A stretch of DNA of 64,000 nucleotides from JBKCUK01 sp046318415 (lineage in GTDB: Bacteria; Pseudomonadota; Alphaproteobacteria; Caedimonadales; Caedimonadaceae), in NCBI GenBank assembly GCA_046318415.1, contig JBKCUK010000009.1, forward strand, positions 124,001 through 188,000. The letters are read 5' to 3'. The stretch's first letter is position 1. Each line of letters opens with the position of its first letter. Positions 43,096 through 51,568 of the stretch are shown piece after piece. A program made the translations under genes and the position numbers. The notes beneath the pieces are model-generated. The model was not told the origin of the DNA. It ran no database searches and was given only the letters and a program-made list of their open reading frames with translations.

Positions 43096-44076
43096 TTAGG
43101 CCGCAGGGGTTTGCGGTTGCTGCCCATTGGCCTGAGCAATCATGGCAGCAATCACGCCATCGCGCACGCCGCGATCACCAACTTTTAAATATTCTGCAGG
43201 CCAGACGGTAATAAGCCCCTCCAGAATGGCACAACCCGCTAAAACTAAGTCGGTTCGGTCGCCACCGATACACGGATGGAAAGCCCGCTCTTCGGGACTC
43301 ATCATTTGCACTTGCTTGATGACATTCTCAAGGCTTTGTGTGGTAATGACTGCGCCGTCAATGGCCTCGCGGTCATAGCGCCGCAACCCAAGATGAATGG
43401 CCACCAAAGTTGATACGGTGCCAGAAGTCGCAACCAATTGCACCTCACCGCTGGATATAGCTTCATCTAATCTATGACGCTCATTAAACAGGCTCAGCGC
43501 TTCTTCAACTTGATGAACCGCGTCACGGTACTGGGTCGCACAATTTAAGTTTCGACTTTCGGACAATGTGACGACGCCATAAGGAATCGAGGTCCAATCC
43601 ACCATGGCGATGGCTTTGTTCGCATCCCGGTTTGCGTAAATAACCTCGGTACTGGCACCGCCAATATCAAACACCAGCGCGCGGCGCGCTTCCACTGCAT
43701 TTAAAAGGCTATGGCAACCCAAAAGCGAATAACGCGCCTCATCCTCGCGGGAAATCAGCTCAACCTTCAGCCCGGTTTCGTGCTCAAGGCGCTCCAAAAA
43801 CCAAGCACCATTTGAAGCAGCTCGGCATGCTTCCGTCGCAACGGCCTGAAGCAGAACATTCGGGTACGCCTTCGCGCGTTTGATGCACACCCGCACGGCA
43901 TCGATGGCGCGCACCATAGCATCCTCTTTCAAGCGCCCAGTATTGACCAGGCCCTCACCCAGGCGAATGACGCGCGCAAAAGCATCAACCGGCGTGATTT
44001 CACCGTTTTCATAGCGCACAACCATCAGACGACAGGTGTTACTGCCAAGATCAATGGACGCATAGTATTGACGCAT
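43096..44076 (-). CDS. ppx: Exopolyphosphatase / Ppx-GppA phosphatase
   Basis: A 326-residue Ppx/GppA protein of the short form. The actin-like ATPase fold begins YYASIDLGSNTCRLMVVR. The phosphate loop VFDIGGASTEVIY, the segment LQAVATEACRAASNG and the ending LKVGDRGVRDGVI complete the set. The ATG at 44076 was chosen by family alignment with AGGGG upstream. The enzyme hydrolyses polyphosphate or pppGpp; which one cannot be told here. It leads the rRNA-methylase operon. Confidence 0.92.
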   Translation of the reverse strand: MRQYYASIDLGSNTCRLMVVRYENGEITPVDAFARVIRLGEGLVNTGRLKEDAMVRAIDAVRVCIKRAKAYPNVLLQAVATEACRAASNGAWFLERLEHETGLKVELISREDEARYSLLGCHSLLNAVEARRALVFDIGGASTEVIYANRDANKAIAMVDWTSIPYGVVTLSESRNLNCATQYRDAVHQVEEALSLFNERHRLDEAISSGEVQLVATSGTVSTLVAIHLGLRRYDREAIDGAVITTQSLENVIKQVQMMSPEERAFHPCIGGDRTDLVLAGCAILEGLITVWPAEYLKVGDRGVRDGVIAAMIAQANGQQPQTPAA

Positions 44077-44511
44077 TTGCCCCTGAATACACATGGGCCT
44101 TAAACAGCCGCACCCGACGCGCAGACTATTAAGGACTTTGATTTTTCAACCATAACAAACCTAATTTATGGCCTTAACTCTTAGCACAAATCGCTCACCG
44201 TACGCAATGCTTTTACAGTCTGTCAATTTTAAAATTTGTGCGCGATTTCCCCTGGCCCTCATGGCGCGACTCATGTCACATGCTTAGACTTCTGGGAATT
44301 ATTAAAGCGAATTCAACTAGAGAAATCGGGGGGTGGCATCCTAAATTAATAAAGAAAAGGGTTGGCAATAAAAAGTCAACCAAAAACAATTAGATAACGA
44401 AAAAAATTGCCCAAAAAACAAAATAAAAAGATTTTCTATTGTAATCGGAATTAACCGTTATTAATTTTACGGTATGTAAAGCATACCGTTCATCATCAGA
44501 TGGAGGCAAAC
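44077..44511. promoter_or_regulatory. AT-rich spacer with an 8-bp palindrome upstream of a ferritin-like gene
   Basis: No gene is supported in this spacer. It is clearly more AT-rich than its surroundings. ACGGTATG (44469-44476) and CATACCGT (44482-44489) form a perfect inverted repeat with a five-base gap, ending about 22 bases before the ferritin-like GTG. It could be an operator or a 5' leader hairpin. It should hold the promoters of ppx (leftward) and of the ferritin-like gene (rightward). Confidence 0.45.
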
Positions 44512-44961
44512 GTGATCACAAAAGTCGGTATGCAAGGAAATTTTTTGGATGCTTTAACGGATTTAATAGAACTTGAGTATGATGCAGTGGAAGCTTATCA
44601 AACCGCTATAAACAGACTACGCAATGATCACATCAAACAGCAGTTTGAGGACTTTTTGCGTGATCATCAGCGCCATATTCAAGAGGGCTCTGACTACCTC
44701 AATCGTCAGGGTCGCGAAGCCCCACGCTCAGCCAGCGCAAAAAGCATTATCACCCAAGGTAAAGTCGTTATCGCCGATATTATGGGCGACACGGCTATTC
44801 TTCGCGCAATGCGCAGCAACGAACTCGACACCAACACAGCCTATGAACGCATGGTCCAAATGGCGCCCCAAGACTGCAGCGAGATGCTGCGACGCGCCTA
44901 TGAGGATGAACGGCGTCATTTGAATTGGATCGAGACGCAACTCCAGGACGAAGCCGCCTAA
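44512..44961 (+). CDS. Ferritin-like four-helix protein (DUF2383-like)
   Basis: A 149-residue helical protein. The GTG at 44512 is preferred over an ATG at 44500 because GGAGG lies five bases before it. The pattern LIELEYDAVEAYQTAI, FEDFLRDHQRHI, NTAYERMVQMA and YEDERRHLNWIE supplies Glu and His residues in the spacing of ferritin-like di-iron helices. Such proteins are usually stress-induced and may bind iron. It appears coupled to a small frame that begins on the last base of its stop codon. Confidence 0.75.
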   Translation: MITKVGMQGNFLDALTDLIELEYDAVEAYQTAINRLRNDHIKQQFEDFLRDHQRHIQEGSDYLNRQGREAPRSASAKSIITQGKVVIADIMGDTAILRAMRSNELDTNTAYERMVQMAPQDCSEMLRRAYEDERRHLNWIETQLQDEAA

Positions 44962-45155
44962 TGCGTATTCTTCGTCGAACCTTTACCCACTTCTCCTATT
45001 TGGACGCGAAAATCGCGACCAACCAATTGCCCTGCGGCGCGAAAGCGCTGCTGGTCAAGAAGGCCGCTGACGTGTGCTACTATCAGCAGTACACAACAAC
45101 GGACCCAATCCATTGCGATTATTCTAGTAAAGAACTCATCGCTTTCCCTAGATAA
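44961..45155 (+). CDS. Small hypothetical protein coupled to the ferritin-like gene
   Basis: A 64-residue frame whose ATG shares one base with the previous stop (TAATG) and whose own stop lies just before a terminator, both arguing that it is translated. It is basic at the start (MRILRRTFTHFSYLD) and has three Cys (LPCGAKALL, DVCYYQQY, IHCDYS). No family is recognised. It is too short to be sure. Confidence 0.45.
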   Translation: MRILRRTFTHFSYLDAKIATNQLPCGAKALLVKKAADVCYYQQYTTTDPIHCDYSSKELIAFPR

Positions 45156-45161
45156 AGTCCT

Positions 45162-45216
45162 GGGCGCTCCTCTATCCGCAAGATGGGAGAGGTGTGCCCC
45201 ATGGGCTTTATTTTTT
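45162..45216 (+). terminator. Rho-independent terminator
   Basis: An imperfect long stem (GGGC, then CCTCT, pairing with AGAGG, then GCCC), followed by a short GCCCATGGGC palindrome and TTTATTTTTTATTATTT. It ends the ferritin-like transcript. Confidence 0.7.
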
Positions 45217-45262
45217 ATTATTTAAATCTTTTAAACATTGTTAACTGAAAAGGAACTGACTC

Positions 45263-45997
45263 ATGACAAATGTGGCAGATATTAGGCATAATTTAAATGA
45301 TAGTGTCGACAAGCTCGACGCTTTTGTCGGGCAAAAACTCCGTTACTTCCGCAATAAAGTGGGATGGACGCTGACTGATCTTGGCGAACGCGTTGGCGTG
45401 TCTCACCAGCAAATCCATAAATATGAACTTGGCATCACCAAAATTTCTGCTTCGATGCTTTTCAAGCTGGCTGCGGTTTTTGGTACGACGCCAAACACCT
45501 TCTTTGAAGGCTTTGATGTGGACAGAACACATGAAGAAATGGACGACAAAGGGCCCCACCTTACCCAAAGAAAACCAGTCCGTAACATCCTGCTTATCGA
45601 AGATAACGCGGCTGATGAATTCCTGATTCGCAATGTCCTAACGGATCTGAATCTTGGCTTAAGCGTTTTTTGTGTTCACGAAGGCATGGAAGCCTTGCGC
45701 CTGCTCCGCGATAAGGTGAATGTGGCCAATTTTCCAAGGCCTGACTTGATTTTACTTGATCTTAATCTTCCCAATATGGGCGGACTTTCCGTGCTGAAAT
45801 CCATCAAACAAGATCGGGAAATTCAAGAAATTCCTGTTCTGGTGTTAACCAGCAGCTTGAATCGCATGGATGTGACCAATGCGTATCGCAATCACGCAAG
45901 CGGATTTATCAGCAAAGCTTTTGATTTTGAGTCCTTTAAAGGTAATTTAGAGACGGCGATCTCGTACTGGGTGAATGCCGCCGTCCTGCCAGCATAA
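45263..45997 (+). CDS. XRE-type DNA-binding domain fused to a response-regulator receiver domain
   Basis: A 244-residue protein with AAAAGGA before the ATG. Residues 22-84 form a Cro/CI helix-turn-helix (LRYFRNKVGWTLTDLGERVG, then VSHQQIHKYELGITKIS). Residues 107-236 form a receiver domain of the phytochrome-associated Rcp1 type, with the acid pair E113-D114, the phospho-acceptor D166 in LILLDLNLPNMGG, T196 and K218. Receiver domains normally precede the output domain, so the order here is reversed, and the XRE output is unusual. No histidine kinase is nearby, so it would be an orphan regulator. Its targets may include the small genes around it. Confidence 0.88.
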   Translation: MTNVADIRHNLNDSVDKLDAFVGQKLRYFRNKVGWTLTDLGERVGVSHQQIHKYELGITKISASMLFKLAAVFGTTPNTFFEGFDVDRTHEEMDDKGPHLTQRKPVRNILLIEDNAADEFLIRNVLTDLNLGLSVFCVHEGMEALRLLRDKVNVANFPRPDLILLDLNLPNMGGLSVLKSIKQDREIQEIPVLVLTSSLNRMDVTNAYRNHASGFISKAFDFESFKGNLETAISYWVNAAVLPA

Positions 45998-46017
45998 AAA
46001 ACAAGGAGGGATACAAA

Positions 46018-46071
46018 ATGGACGCGGTGATTAGAACGATTCTGTGCGAACGCATCCGTGGTTTTCACTAA
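46018..46071 (+). CDS. Possible 17-residue peptide or leader ORF
   Basis: The frame MDAVIRTILCERIRGFH begins seven bases after a near-perfect AAGGAGGG and ends in TAA, 20 bases after the HTH-receiver stop. The strong ribosome binding site is the only support. No family is known for such a short peptide; it may be a coupled small protein or a chance frame. Confidence 0.3.
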   Translation: MDAVIRTILCERIRGFH

Positions 46072-46660
46072 TAATCGCGCCCGATTTAGGGCTACCATGT
46101 TTCGCTTTTCAAAAGCAAAACAAGGAAGGAATGTTCGTCCATAGCGGCGCATATTCTTTGAAAACACATGGAATAAGATGCCTTTCCGATCAGGCGGCCT
46201 CGCTCAGGTGGGCCCCTAGGATCTCTCAAATAAGGCCTGTGCAGGCTTATCATGGCATCGCATCAAGGCTATTATCCTCTGTTTATTAATAACCTTTTGA
46301 ATGCCATCAAATTATTCGGCAAGACTGGAAAGCCCTGCCCGGCGGTCATCCGGGCACGTCATGGGGTCTTCTTAATGAAGACACGGATCACCTTATATGA
46401 ATAGCGTAATTAACGCTGTCCTTATGCTGTCTTTATTCAGCCTTTACTCTCATCACAGGGCACATCAGGGCATTACAACTTCCCTAACGCCCTCGCACGA
46501 AAACATGCCTCAAGCCGAGATACAGCAGGTTTTAATAAAATTTATTTTAAATTAATCCTTAAACTATGATTTGGCACGTATTCATCCCATCCTGGGTTTG
46601 GTAGGGAAAAATACCTTACTTCAAATAAAGTCTAACTATAGTTTTTACAGAGAGGGAAAA
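46072..46660. other. AT-rich stretch with one weak small ORF
   Basis: A frame at 46397-46555 would encode 52 residues with a hydrophobic N-terminus (MNSVINAVLMLSLFSLYSHH), but no good ribosome binding site precedes it. GCCCGG/CCGGGC (46347-46365) and AGCGTAATTAACGCT (about 46402-46416) are palindromes. Nothing else is supported. Confidence 0.3.
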
Positions 46661-46903
46661 ATGATTTACTTGGGACGCATAAACCCTTTTCGTGGGCTTC
46701 AGGATGTTTGTAAAAATTTAATTAAAAACAAATTTTTTCATAAATATTCTCACCTAGGACAAGGAAAGATCTTCACTACCTTGCCCCACGAACGAAAAAA
46801 GAATGCACGAAAATGGGTCAGAGTTTTGAAAACGGCATGCTTTGAGCGCAATGAGTCATGGGAAGATTTTGACTGGGATTATCGAGATTATTATCGATTC
46901 TAA
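46661..46903 (+). CDS. Small basic hypothetical protein
   Basis: An 80-residue frame whose ATG follows AGAGAGGG. It is rich in Lys, Arg and aromatic residues (LIKNKFFHKYSHLG, HERKKNARKWVRVLK) and ends in an acidic, tyrosine-rich tail (WEDFDWDYRDYYRF). The open frame runs 30 codons further upstream without a ribosome binding site. No family is recognised and no signal peptide is seen. The flanks are very AT-rich. Confidence 0.5.
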   Translation: MIYLGRINPFRGLQDVCKNLIKNKFFHKYSHLGQGKIFTTLPHERKKNARKWVRVLKTACFERNESWEDFDWDYRDYYRF

Positions 46904-47062
46904 AGTTGTGCATTAAACACGATCACAAAAAAATAAAATATAGATAAAAAAAGAACAGAGGCAAATAAAAATTAATTAAATCAGTCTTACCTCGCTAACA
47001 GATCGTGGTTAATGCATAAAAGCGTTTTTTCAATCCACAACGGTAAAACAAGGAGAGGTAAG

Positions 47063-47452
47063 ATGAAAAACCAAAGTCAGTTTCGTTTGGGAACGATGTT
47101 ATTAAGTCTCGCTTTAGGTGCTTTTGCCATTACGCAATCCCACGCCGCAAAAGTGCGCATAACCAACGAAAATCGCAAAAAGATTACAGTCAGGATCATC
47201 CCCGAGCCCACAACCACCAGCGAGGTCAAAATCATCAAAGAGTTGCCTGCTGAAAACCATTATGAATTCAATCTCACACCCGAAGACATCGGCAATAAAA
47301 GATTCTTTGCCATCGAGGGGGATACTCACCCCTTCATTGGTGACACATGCAAAAACTTAAGCATCATTAAGGATTATGAAGTTGCCTTCAAAGACGATGT
47401 GGTCGGCACCACCTGTGTTGCCACAGAAGTCGGCGCAAAAGCATCCAAGTAA
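47063..47452 (+). CDS. Small exported hypothetical protein
   Basis: A 129-residue protein with AAGGAGAGG before the ATG and a clear signal peptide (FRLGTMLLSLALGAFAITQS, cleavage at SHA). The mature part (AKVRITNENRKKITVRIIPE) looks like a beta-rich periplasmic or surface domain of about 105 residues with two Cys (GDTCKNL, GTTCVAT) that could form a disulphide. I know no named family for it. It is transcribed with the small genes around it in the same direction. Confidence 0.65.
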   Translation: MKNQSQFRLGTMLLSLALGAFAITQSHAAKVRITNENRKKITVRIIPEPTTTSEVKIIKELPAENHYEFNLTPEDIGNKRFFAIEGDTHPFIGDTCKNLSIIKDYEVAFKDDVVGTTCVATEVGAKASK

Positions 47453-47487
47453 TCTGGCTTTAGAAGCTTATCCCCAAACCTTCAGCA

Positions 47488-47511
47488 GACGAGATTTTCA
47501 TCCATCTCGTC
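47488..47511 (+). terminator. Hairpin between two small genes
   Basis: GACGAGAT (47488-47495) pairs with ATCTCGTC (47504-47511). It lacks a T-run, so termination is uncertain. Confidence 0.4.
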
Positions 47512-47580
47512 TCGCTGGATGGCCATCACTCGTTTTGCATGTGTATTTTGCAACCCAAAACAAACAGATAGGAGGATTCC

Positions 47581-47847
47581 ATGGGAACAAGTAGCAATGA
47601 TACCAGTCGTCATACCGCAGGTGTTAAATCCAGCATGGGTGGCAGTGGTGATCCAGATAAGGCAAGCCCAGCTGCCATCGAAAGGTACATGAAGGGCATC
47701 CATTTTCCCGCCAACAAGGACGATCTTGTAAATCGTGCAAAGGAAAATGGTGCACCCACAGATGTGCTTCATGTTTTGGATCGATTTGAGGACAAGGAAT
47801 ACAATAGCCCTATTGATATTTCCAAAGAGGTAGGTCGCATCAGCTAA
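47581..47847 (+). CDS. DUF2795-like small protein
   Basis: An 88-residue protein with TAGGAGG before the ATG. Residues 28-85 fit the DUF2795 pattern (SPAAIERYMKGIHFPANKDD, LVNRAKENGAPTDVLHVLD, EYNSPIDISKEVGR). The first 27 residues are Ser/Thr/Gly-rich and probably disordered. DUF2795 proteins are small, widespread and of unknown function, often near stress genes. A strong terminator follows at once. Confidence 0.8.
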   Translation: MGTSSNDTSRHTAGVKSSMGGSGDPDKASPAAIERYMKGIHFPANKDDLVNRAKENGAPTDVLHVLDRFEDKEYNSPIDISKEVGRIS

Positions 47848-47890
47848 AGCACCAGTCGCTTTAGTCTCGCATTTATAACACTCCTGAAGT

Positions 47891-47942
47891 CGGATCACTT
47901 CTTGAGGCAACAGCCATAGAAAGAAGTGATCCGTTTGTTTTT
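47891..47942 (+). terminator. Rho-independent terminator
   Basis: A perfect 13-bp stem, CGGATCACTTCTT (47891-47903) with AAGAAGTGATCCG (47921-47933), is followed by TTTGTTTTT. It ends the DUF2795 transcript. Confidence 0.9.
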
Positions 47943-47975
47943 GGCCCTGGAAGCATTTGAAAGGCATAAGATTCC

Positions 47976-48464
47976 ATGCGCAAATCGCGGCAAGCATCTT
48001 CATCATGGAGTGTGCGTATTGAAAACACAGAAGATCTTAAGACAGCCCTTGAGCAATATAAATTGATGGTTGATTCCATCGAAAAGACCAATGCACTTCG
48101 GGAAAATGCGAATAACTTTTGGACGACCGTGAATGCCCTGGCGCTCTCCATCATCGCCAATACCATTCAAAACACGAAAGAGTACCCCAAAGTCATGCTG
48201 ATTATTATCTTTAACATACTAGGAGTTGGACTTTGTTTTTTATGGATCAGCTATCTTTTCAATCTGAAGCGCAACATCGAGGTACGCAACTTTATGGTCA
48301 GTGAAGTGGAAAAGGTTTTACCTATCCCCTATTTGACTTACGCCCTTGCAAAAGCGCGCCGCTTGGAAGGACACAATTCCCTCACCATGAGAGAAATAGT
48401 GGTCCCTGCCCTCTTTATGGCGTCGTATTTTGCCTTAACCATTTACACCCTTTTCACGCTATAG
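47976..48464 (+). CDS. RipA-like small membrane protein
   Basis: A 162-residue protein with an N-terminal helix (TALEQYKLMVDSIEKTNALR), then ENANNFWTTVNALALSIIAN. Two or three membrane helices follow (VMLIIIFNILGVGLCFLWIS and IVVPALFMASYFALTIYTLF), with a cytoplasmic segment KVLPIPYLTYALAKARRLEG between. This layout resembles the RipA octameric membrane proteins. Function is not established. It is convergent with rarA, with nine bases between the two stops. Confidence 0.55.
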   Translation: MRKSRQASSSWSVRIENTEDLKTALEQYKLMVDSIEKTNALRENANNFWTTVNALALSIIANTIQNTKEYPKVMLIIIFNILGVGLCFLWISYLFNLKRNIEVRNFMVSEVEKVLPIPYLTYALAKARRLEGHNSLTMREIVVPALFMASYFALTIYTLFTL

Positions 48465-48473
48465 CTGGGTATT

Positions 48474-49745
48474 TTATTGATTTTTCTTATTTTCGCGCAA
48501 CTTCTGCCAATACGCCAGGCGTTTGGCAATTTCACGCTCGAACCCAACCTCTTTGGGTACATACAAAGCTACACGCGACATCTCATCGGGAAAATAATTC
48601 TGGCCCGAAAATGCTTGAGGTTGATCATGATCATAGGCATAACCCGCCCCATACCCTAAATCCTTCATCATCTGGGTGGGAGCATTCAAGATATGGGATG
48701 GCGGCATGAGAGAGGGCACCTCCTTCGCCAAGCTCTTGGCAGATTTTTCTGCCTTATAGACGGCATTGGATTTGGGCGCCGTTGCTAGGTAAACCACAGC
48801 CTGCATCAGCGCCAGCTCTCCTTCCGGTGAACCCAACAGTTGATAAGCTTGGAGAGCTGCCATGGCCTGCACAAGTGCCTGGGGATCGGCCATACCCACA
48901 TCTTCAGTGGCAAAACGTACCAAGCGCCGCAACACGTAAAGTGGATCTTCACCCCCAGCCAGCATCCTAGCACACCAATAAAGGGCAGCGTCCACGTCTG
49001 AGCCCCGCAACGACTTATGAAGAGCACTGATCAGGTTGTAATGGCCCTCCTTGTTCTTATCATAAAGGGGCGCTCTTTTCCGCAGGAGTGCACTTAATTC
49101 TTCGGGGTTCAAGGGGTGATCCAGGGCGGCAGCAAAAAGAATTTCCGCCGCATTCAAAAGGCTACGACCATCCCCATCGGCAAATGTCAGCAGCAAGCGA
49201 CGCGCTTCGGGCATCAGTGGAATGGGCACGCCCTCATGGGCTTCGGCACGGCGCAATAGTCCTTCTAAGGCTGCTTCGTCCAGTCGATTGAGGACGATCA
49301 CCTGACAGCGTGAGAGCAGTGCCGCGTTCAATTCAAAGGACGGGTTTTCCGTGGTGGCGCCCACAAGACTCAAGGTGCCATCTTCGAGAGCGCCCAGGAA
49401 GCTATCCTGCTGGGCACGGTTAAAACGGTGGATTTCATCCACAAACAAGAGGGTTGCGCGCCCCTCACGACGCCGGGCCTTGGCCGCATCGAACACACCA
49501 CGAAGATCACCCACACCACTGGCAAGGGCCGAAAGGCTGATAAATTCAGCCTCCACATGCCCTGCCAAAGCACGGGCCAGCGTTGTCTTGCCACAGCCAG
49601 GCGGGCCCCACAAAATGATATTCGGCAGTTTTTTGGCCCTCAGCAGGCGATCAAGAACCTTATTGGGTCCAAGCACATGGTCTTGCCCGATCATCTCGGC
49701 CAAGGTGGCAGGCCGCAAGCGATCAGCCAGCGGGCCTTCAGCCAT
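48474..49745 (-). CDS. rarA: Replication-associated recombination ATPase
   Basis: A RarA/MgsA AAA+ ATPase of 423 residues from the ATG at 49745. The conserved core begins PLADRLRPATLAEMIGQDH. Walker A is GPPGCGKTTLARAL, Walker B LLFVDEIHRFNRAQQD, sensor 1 LVGATTENPSFELN, and the C-terminal domain has HKSLRGSDVDAALYWCARML. RarA acts at stalled replication forks with SSB. The start is uncertain: the frame is open to 49832, overlapping the protease gene, and a TTG at 49781 is another option. Confidence 0.93.
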   Translation of the reverse strand: MAEGPLADRLRPATLAEMIGQDHVLGPNKVLDRLLRAKKLPNIILWGPPGCGKTTLARALAGHVEAEFISLSALASGVGDLRGVFDAAKARRREGRATLLFVDEIHRFNRAQQDSFLGALEDGTLSLVGATTENPSFELNAALLSRCQVIVLNRLDEAALEGLLRRAEAHEGVPIPLMPEARRLLLTFADGDGRSLLNAAEILFAAALDHPLNPEELSALLRKRAPLYDKNKEGHYNLISALHKSLRGSDVDAALYWCARMLAGGEDPLYVLRRLVRFATEDVGMADPQALVQAMAALQAYQLLGSPEGELALMQAVVYLATAPKSNAVYKAEKSAKSLAKEVPSLMPPSHILNAPTQMMKDLGYGAGYAYDHDQPQAFSGQNYFPDEMSRVALYVPKEVGFEREIAKRLAYWQKLRENKKNQ

Positions 49746-49761
49746 CAATGGAGCAAAAAGT

Positions 49762-51225
49762 TCATCCGTTTTTAATGACAAGACGTATGACCCGTCCGCC
49801 GCGACGCACTTGGAATTCCCATCCACGCGCACTGCGGCCTAAGTTTTTACCCAGCTCTTCTACGTTAGTGACCTTCACGCCATTGACGCTCAGGATGACA
49901 TCTCCTGGTTGCAGACTGCTCATGGCCGAAGGCGTCCCAGGGCGGGTTCGCAACACCACCACACCGCCATCCTCATCATAGGCAAGGCCCAAATCCACAG
50001 CAACCGCAGGCGAAAGCCCGGTGACCACTGCACCACTCAAAGGGGTGCGTCCAGAAAGGGTGACCACCTTGTTATCCTTAATGTCGGGCGGTGTTTCCAT
50101 GGCGACTTGAAGTTTAAGGACCTCGCCCTTGCGCTTGACCGTAAAGGTGCGGGGTTTACCAACAATCGATGTGGCGAGGCGGAACCGATAGGCTGCCTCA
50201 TTCAGCGTGTCATGCTCATCGATCTTAATGATGACATCCCCTGCCTTTAGACCCCCTTTGTCGGCGGGCGAATTAGCATAGACCTTCATCACCAAAACCC
50301 CTTCATAGGCATCACCAACTAAATCTGTGCCCGGCTTTGCGGGTGCATCCTTAATGGAGATGCCCGCCCAAGGACGCACCACTTTGCCGCCATGCTCAAG
50401 GCTCGCCAAAACAGGGGCGACAAGATTGGAGGGTATGGAAAATCCGATTCCAACCGAGCTTCCGGTATTGGAAATGATCGAGGTGTTAATTCCCACCACA
50501 CGCCCATCAAGGGTAACCAGCGGGCCTCCAGAGTTACCCGGGTTAATGGCCGCATCGGTTTGAATGAGCGAGCGAAAATCCTTCACCCCAATTTCAGATC
50601 GCGCCAAACCTGAGACAATCCCCATGGTGACCGTTTGCCCTATCCCAAACGGATTCCCCACGGCCATCACAATGTCACCCACCTCCAACTCGTCGGCATC
50701 GCGAAGCTCAAGATACGGCAGCGGCTTATCAAGTCCCAGAATGCGCAGCGCCGCCAAGTCGGTACGCTTATCGCGCGAGACAATCTCGGCGTCGTACTCA
50801 CGGCCATCATTGAGGACCACACGGATTTCTTCTGCATTTTTAATCACGTGAAAATTGGTCACCACCAGCCCGTCTGAGCGCAAAATAACCCCTGACCCCA
50901 ACGAGCTTTGAATGCGTGCCTCTGGATTACCAAAGGGAAAATCGGGGCCAAAAAAATGTTTAAATAATGGATCGTTGTAAAAAGGGGAATCCGTATTTGG
51001 CTTCACCACCCGGGCCGCATAAATATTCACAACAGCCGGAGCAACTTTCTTCACCACCGGAGAGAAAGACAGCTGTAATTGATCACGGGAATGGGGAACA
51101 ATGGCGCCATCACCGCTCAGAGAAGGTGTTGCGGCTTGTGCTGGAGGGGCGCTTTCTACCGCCAGCGCAGGAGATAGCGTCATGACGACACCTAAGAGAG
51201 CACTTGAGATTTTTCTCAAAGACAT
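49762..51225 (-). CDS. DegP/HtrA-type periplasmic serine protease
   Basis: A 487-residue protease-chaperone with a signal peptide (MSLRKISSALLGVVMTLSPA). The trypsin-like domain holds the triad His126 (TNFHVI), Asp156 (RTDLAAL) and Ser232 (GNSGGP). Two PDZ domains follow (RPWAGISIKDAPAK to about 375, and GVVVLRTRPGTPSAMSSLQP onward). It degrades or refolds damaged envelope proteins and fits the MucD/DegQ group. It precedes rarA by 16 bases or overlaps it. With so many exported proteins in this window, it may be important for envelope quality control. Confidence 0.95.
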   Translation of the reverse strand: MSLRKISSALLGVVMTLSPALAVESAPPAQAATPSLSGDGAIVPHSRDQLQLSFSPVVKKVAPAVVNIYAARVVKPNTDSPFYNDPLFKHFFGPDFPFGNPEARIQSSLGSGVILRSDGLVVTNFHVIKNAEEIRVVLNDGREYDAEIVSRDKRTDLAALRILGLDKPLPYLELRDADELEVGDIVMAVGNPFGIGQTVTMGIVSGLARSEIGVKDFRSLIQTDAAINPGNSGGPLVTLDGRVVGINTSIISNTGSSVGIGFSIPSNLVAPVLASLEHGGKVVRPWAGISIKDAPAKPGTDLVGDAYEGVLVMKVYANSPADKGGLKAGDVIIKIDEHDTLNEAAYRFRLATSIVGKPRTFTVKRKGEVLKLQVAMETPPDIKDNKVVTLSGRTPLSGAVVTGLSPAVAVDLGLAYDEDGGVVVLRTRPGTPSAMSSLQPGDVILSVNGVKVTNVEELGKNLGRSARGWEFQVRRGGRVIRLVIKNG

Positions 51226-51568
51226 TGTTTTCCTCGATCCATTCTCTTGTGGTTATCTTTGCGCCCGACCACCCCAAGGGTTCGTGGGCGTTTGACCACC
51301 TCTTCATTTGCATGCATGGGGCGGTTTTGCCTTCTAAAACAGCAATGTAACTTTAGCACACCTGCCAGGCTTTATGCTACGCCGGCTTCGCGCAACAGGG
51401 AAGAGAGGGAAAATCTTGATGGACAGTCTCTGGGAATGCTGGTTCTTGTCATAAGGTACGCCTGTCCCTGGCCTTGACGTCAGGGATGGAAAAACAGGCC
51501 TTGATGCGCAAAGGGGAAACTCATGCACTTGCCCCCTTCTATCCCCTTTTAGCGGCTCATTCAGCCCC
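51226..51568. other. Spacer between the Sel1 protein gene and the protease gene
   Basis: No supported gene lies here. AAAGGGGA (near 51509) pairs loosely with TCCCCTTTT (near 51542) past the Sel1 stop and may be a weak terminator. The degP-type promoter should be here, but I cannot place it. Confidence 0.35.

Noticed and set aside
46044..46289. 81-codon frame after the HTH-receiver gene
   Set aside because: No ribosome binding site with proper spacing, no recognisable features, and it overlaps the better supported 17-codon frame.
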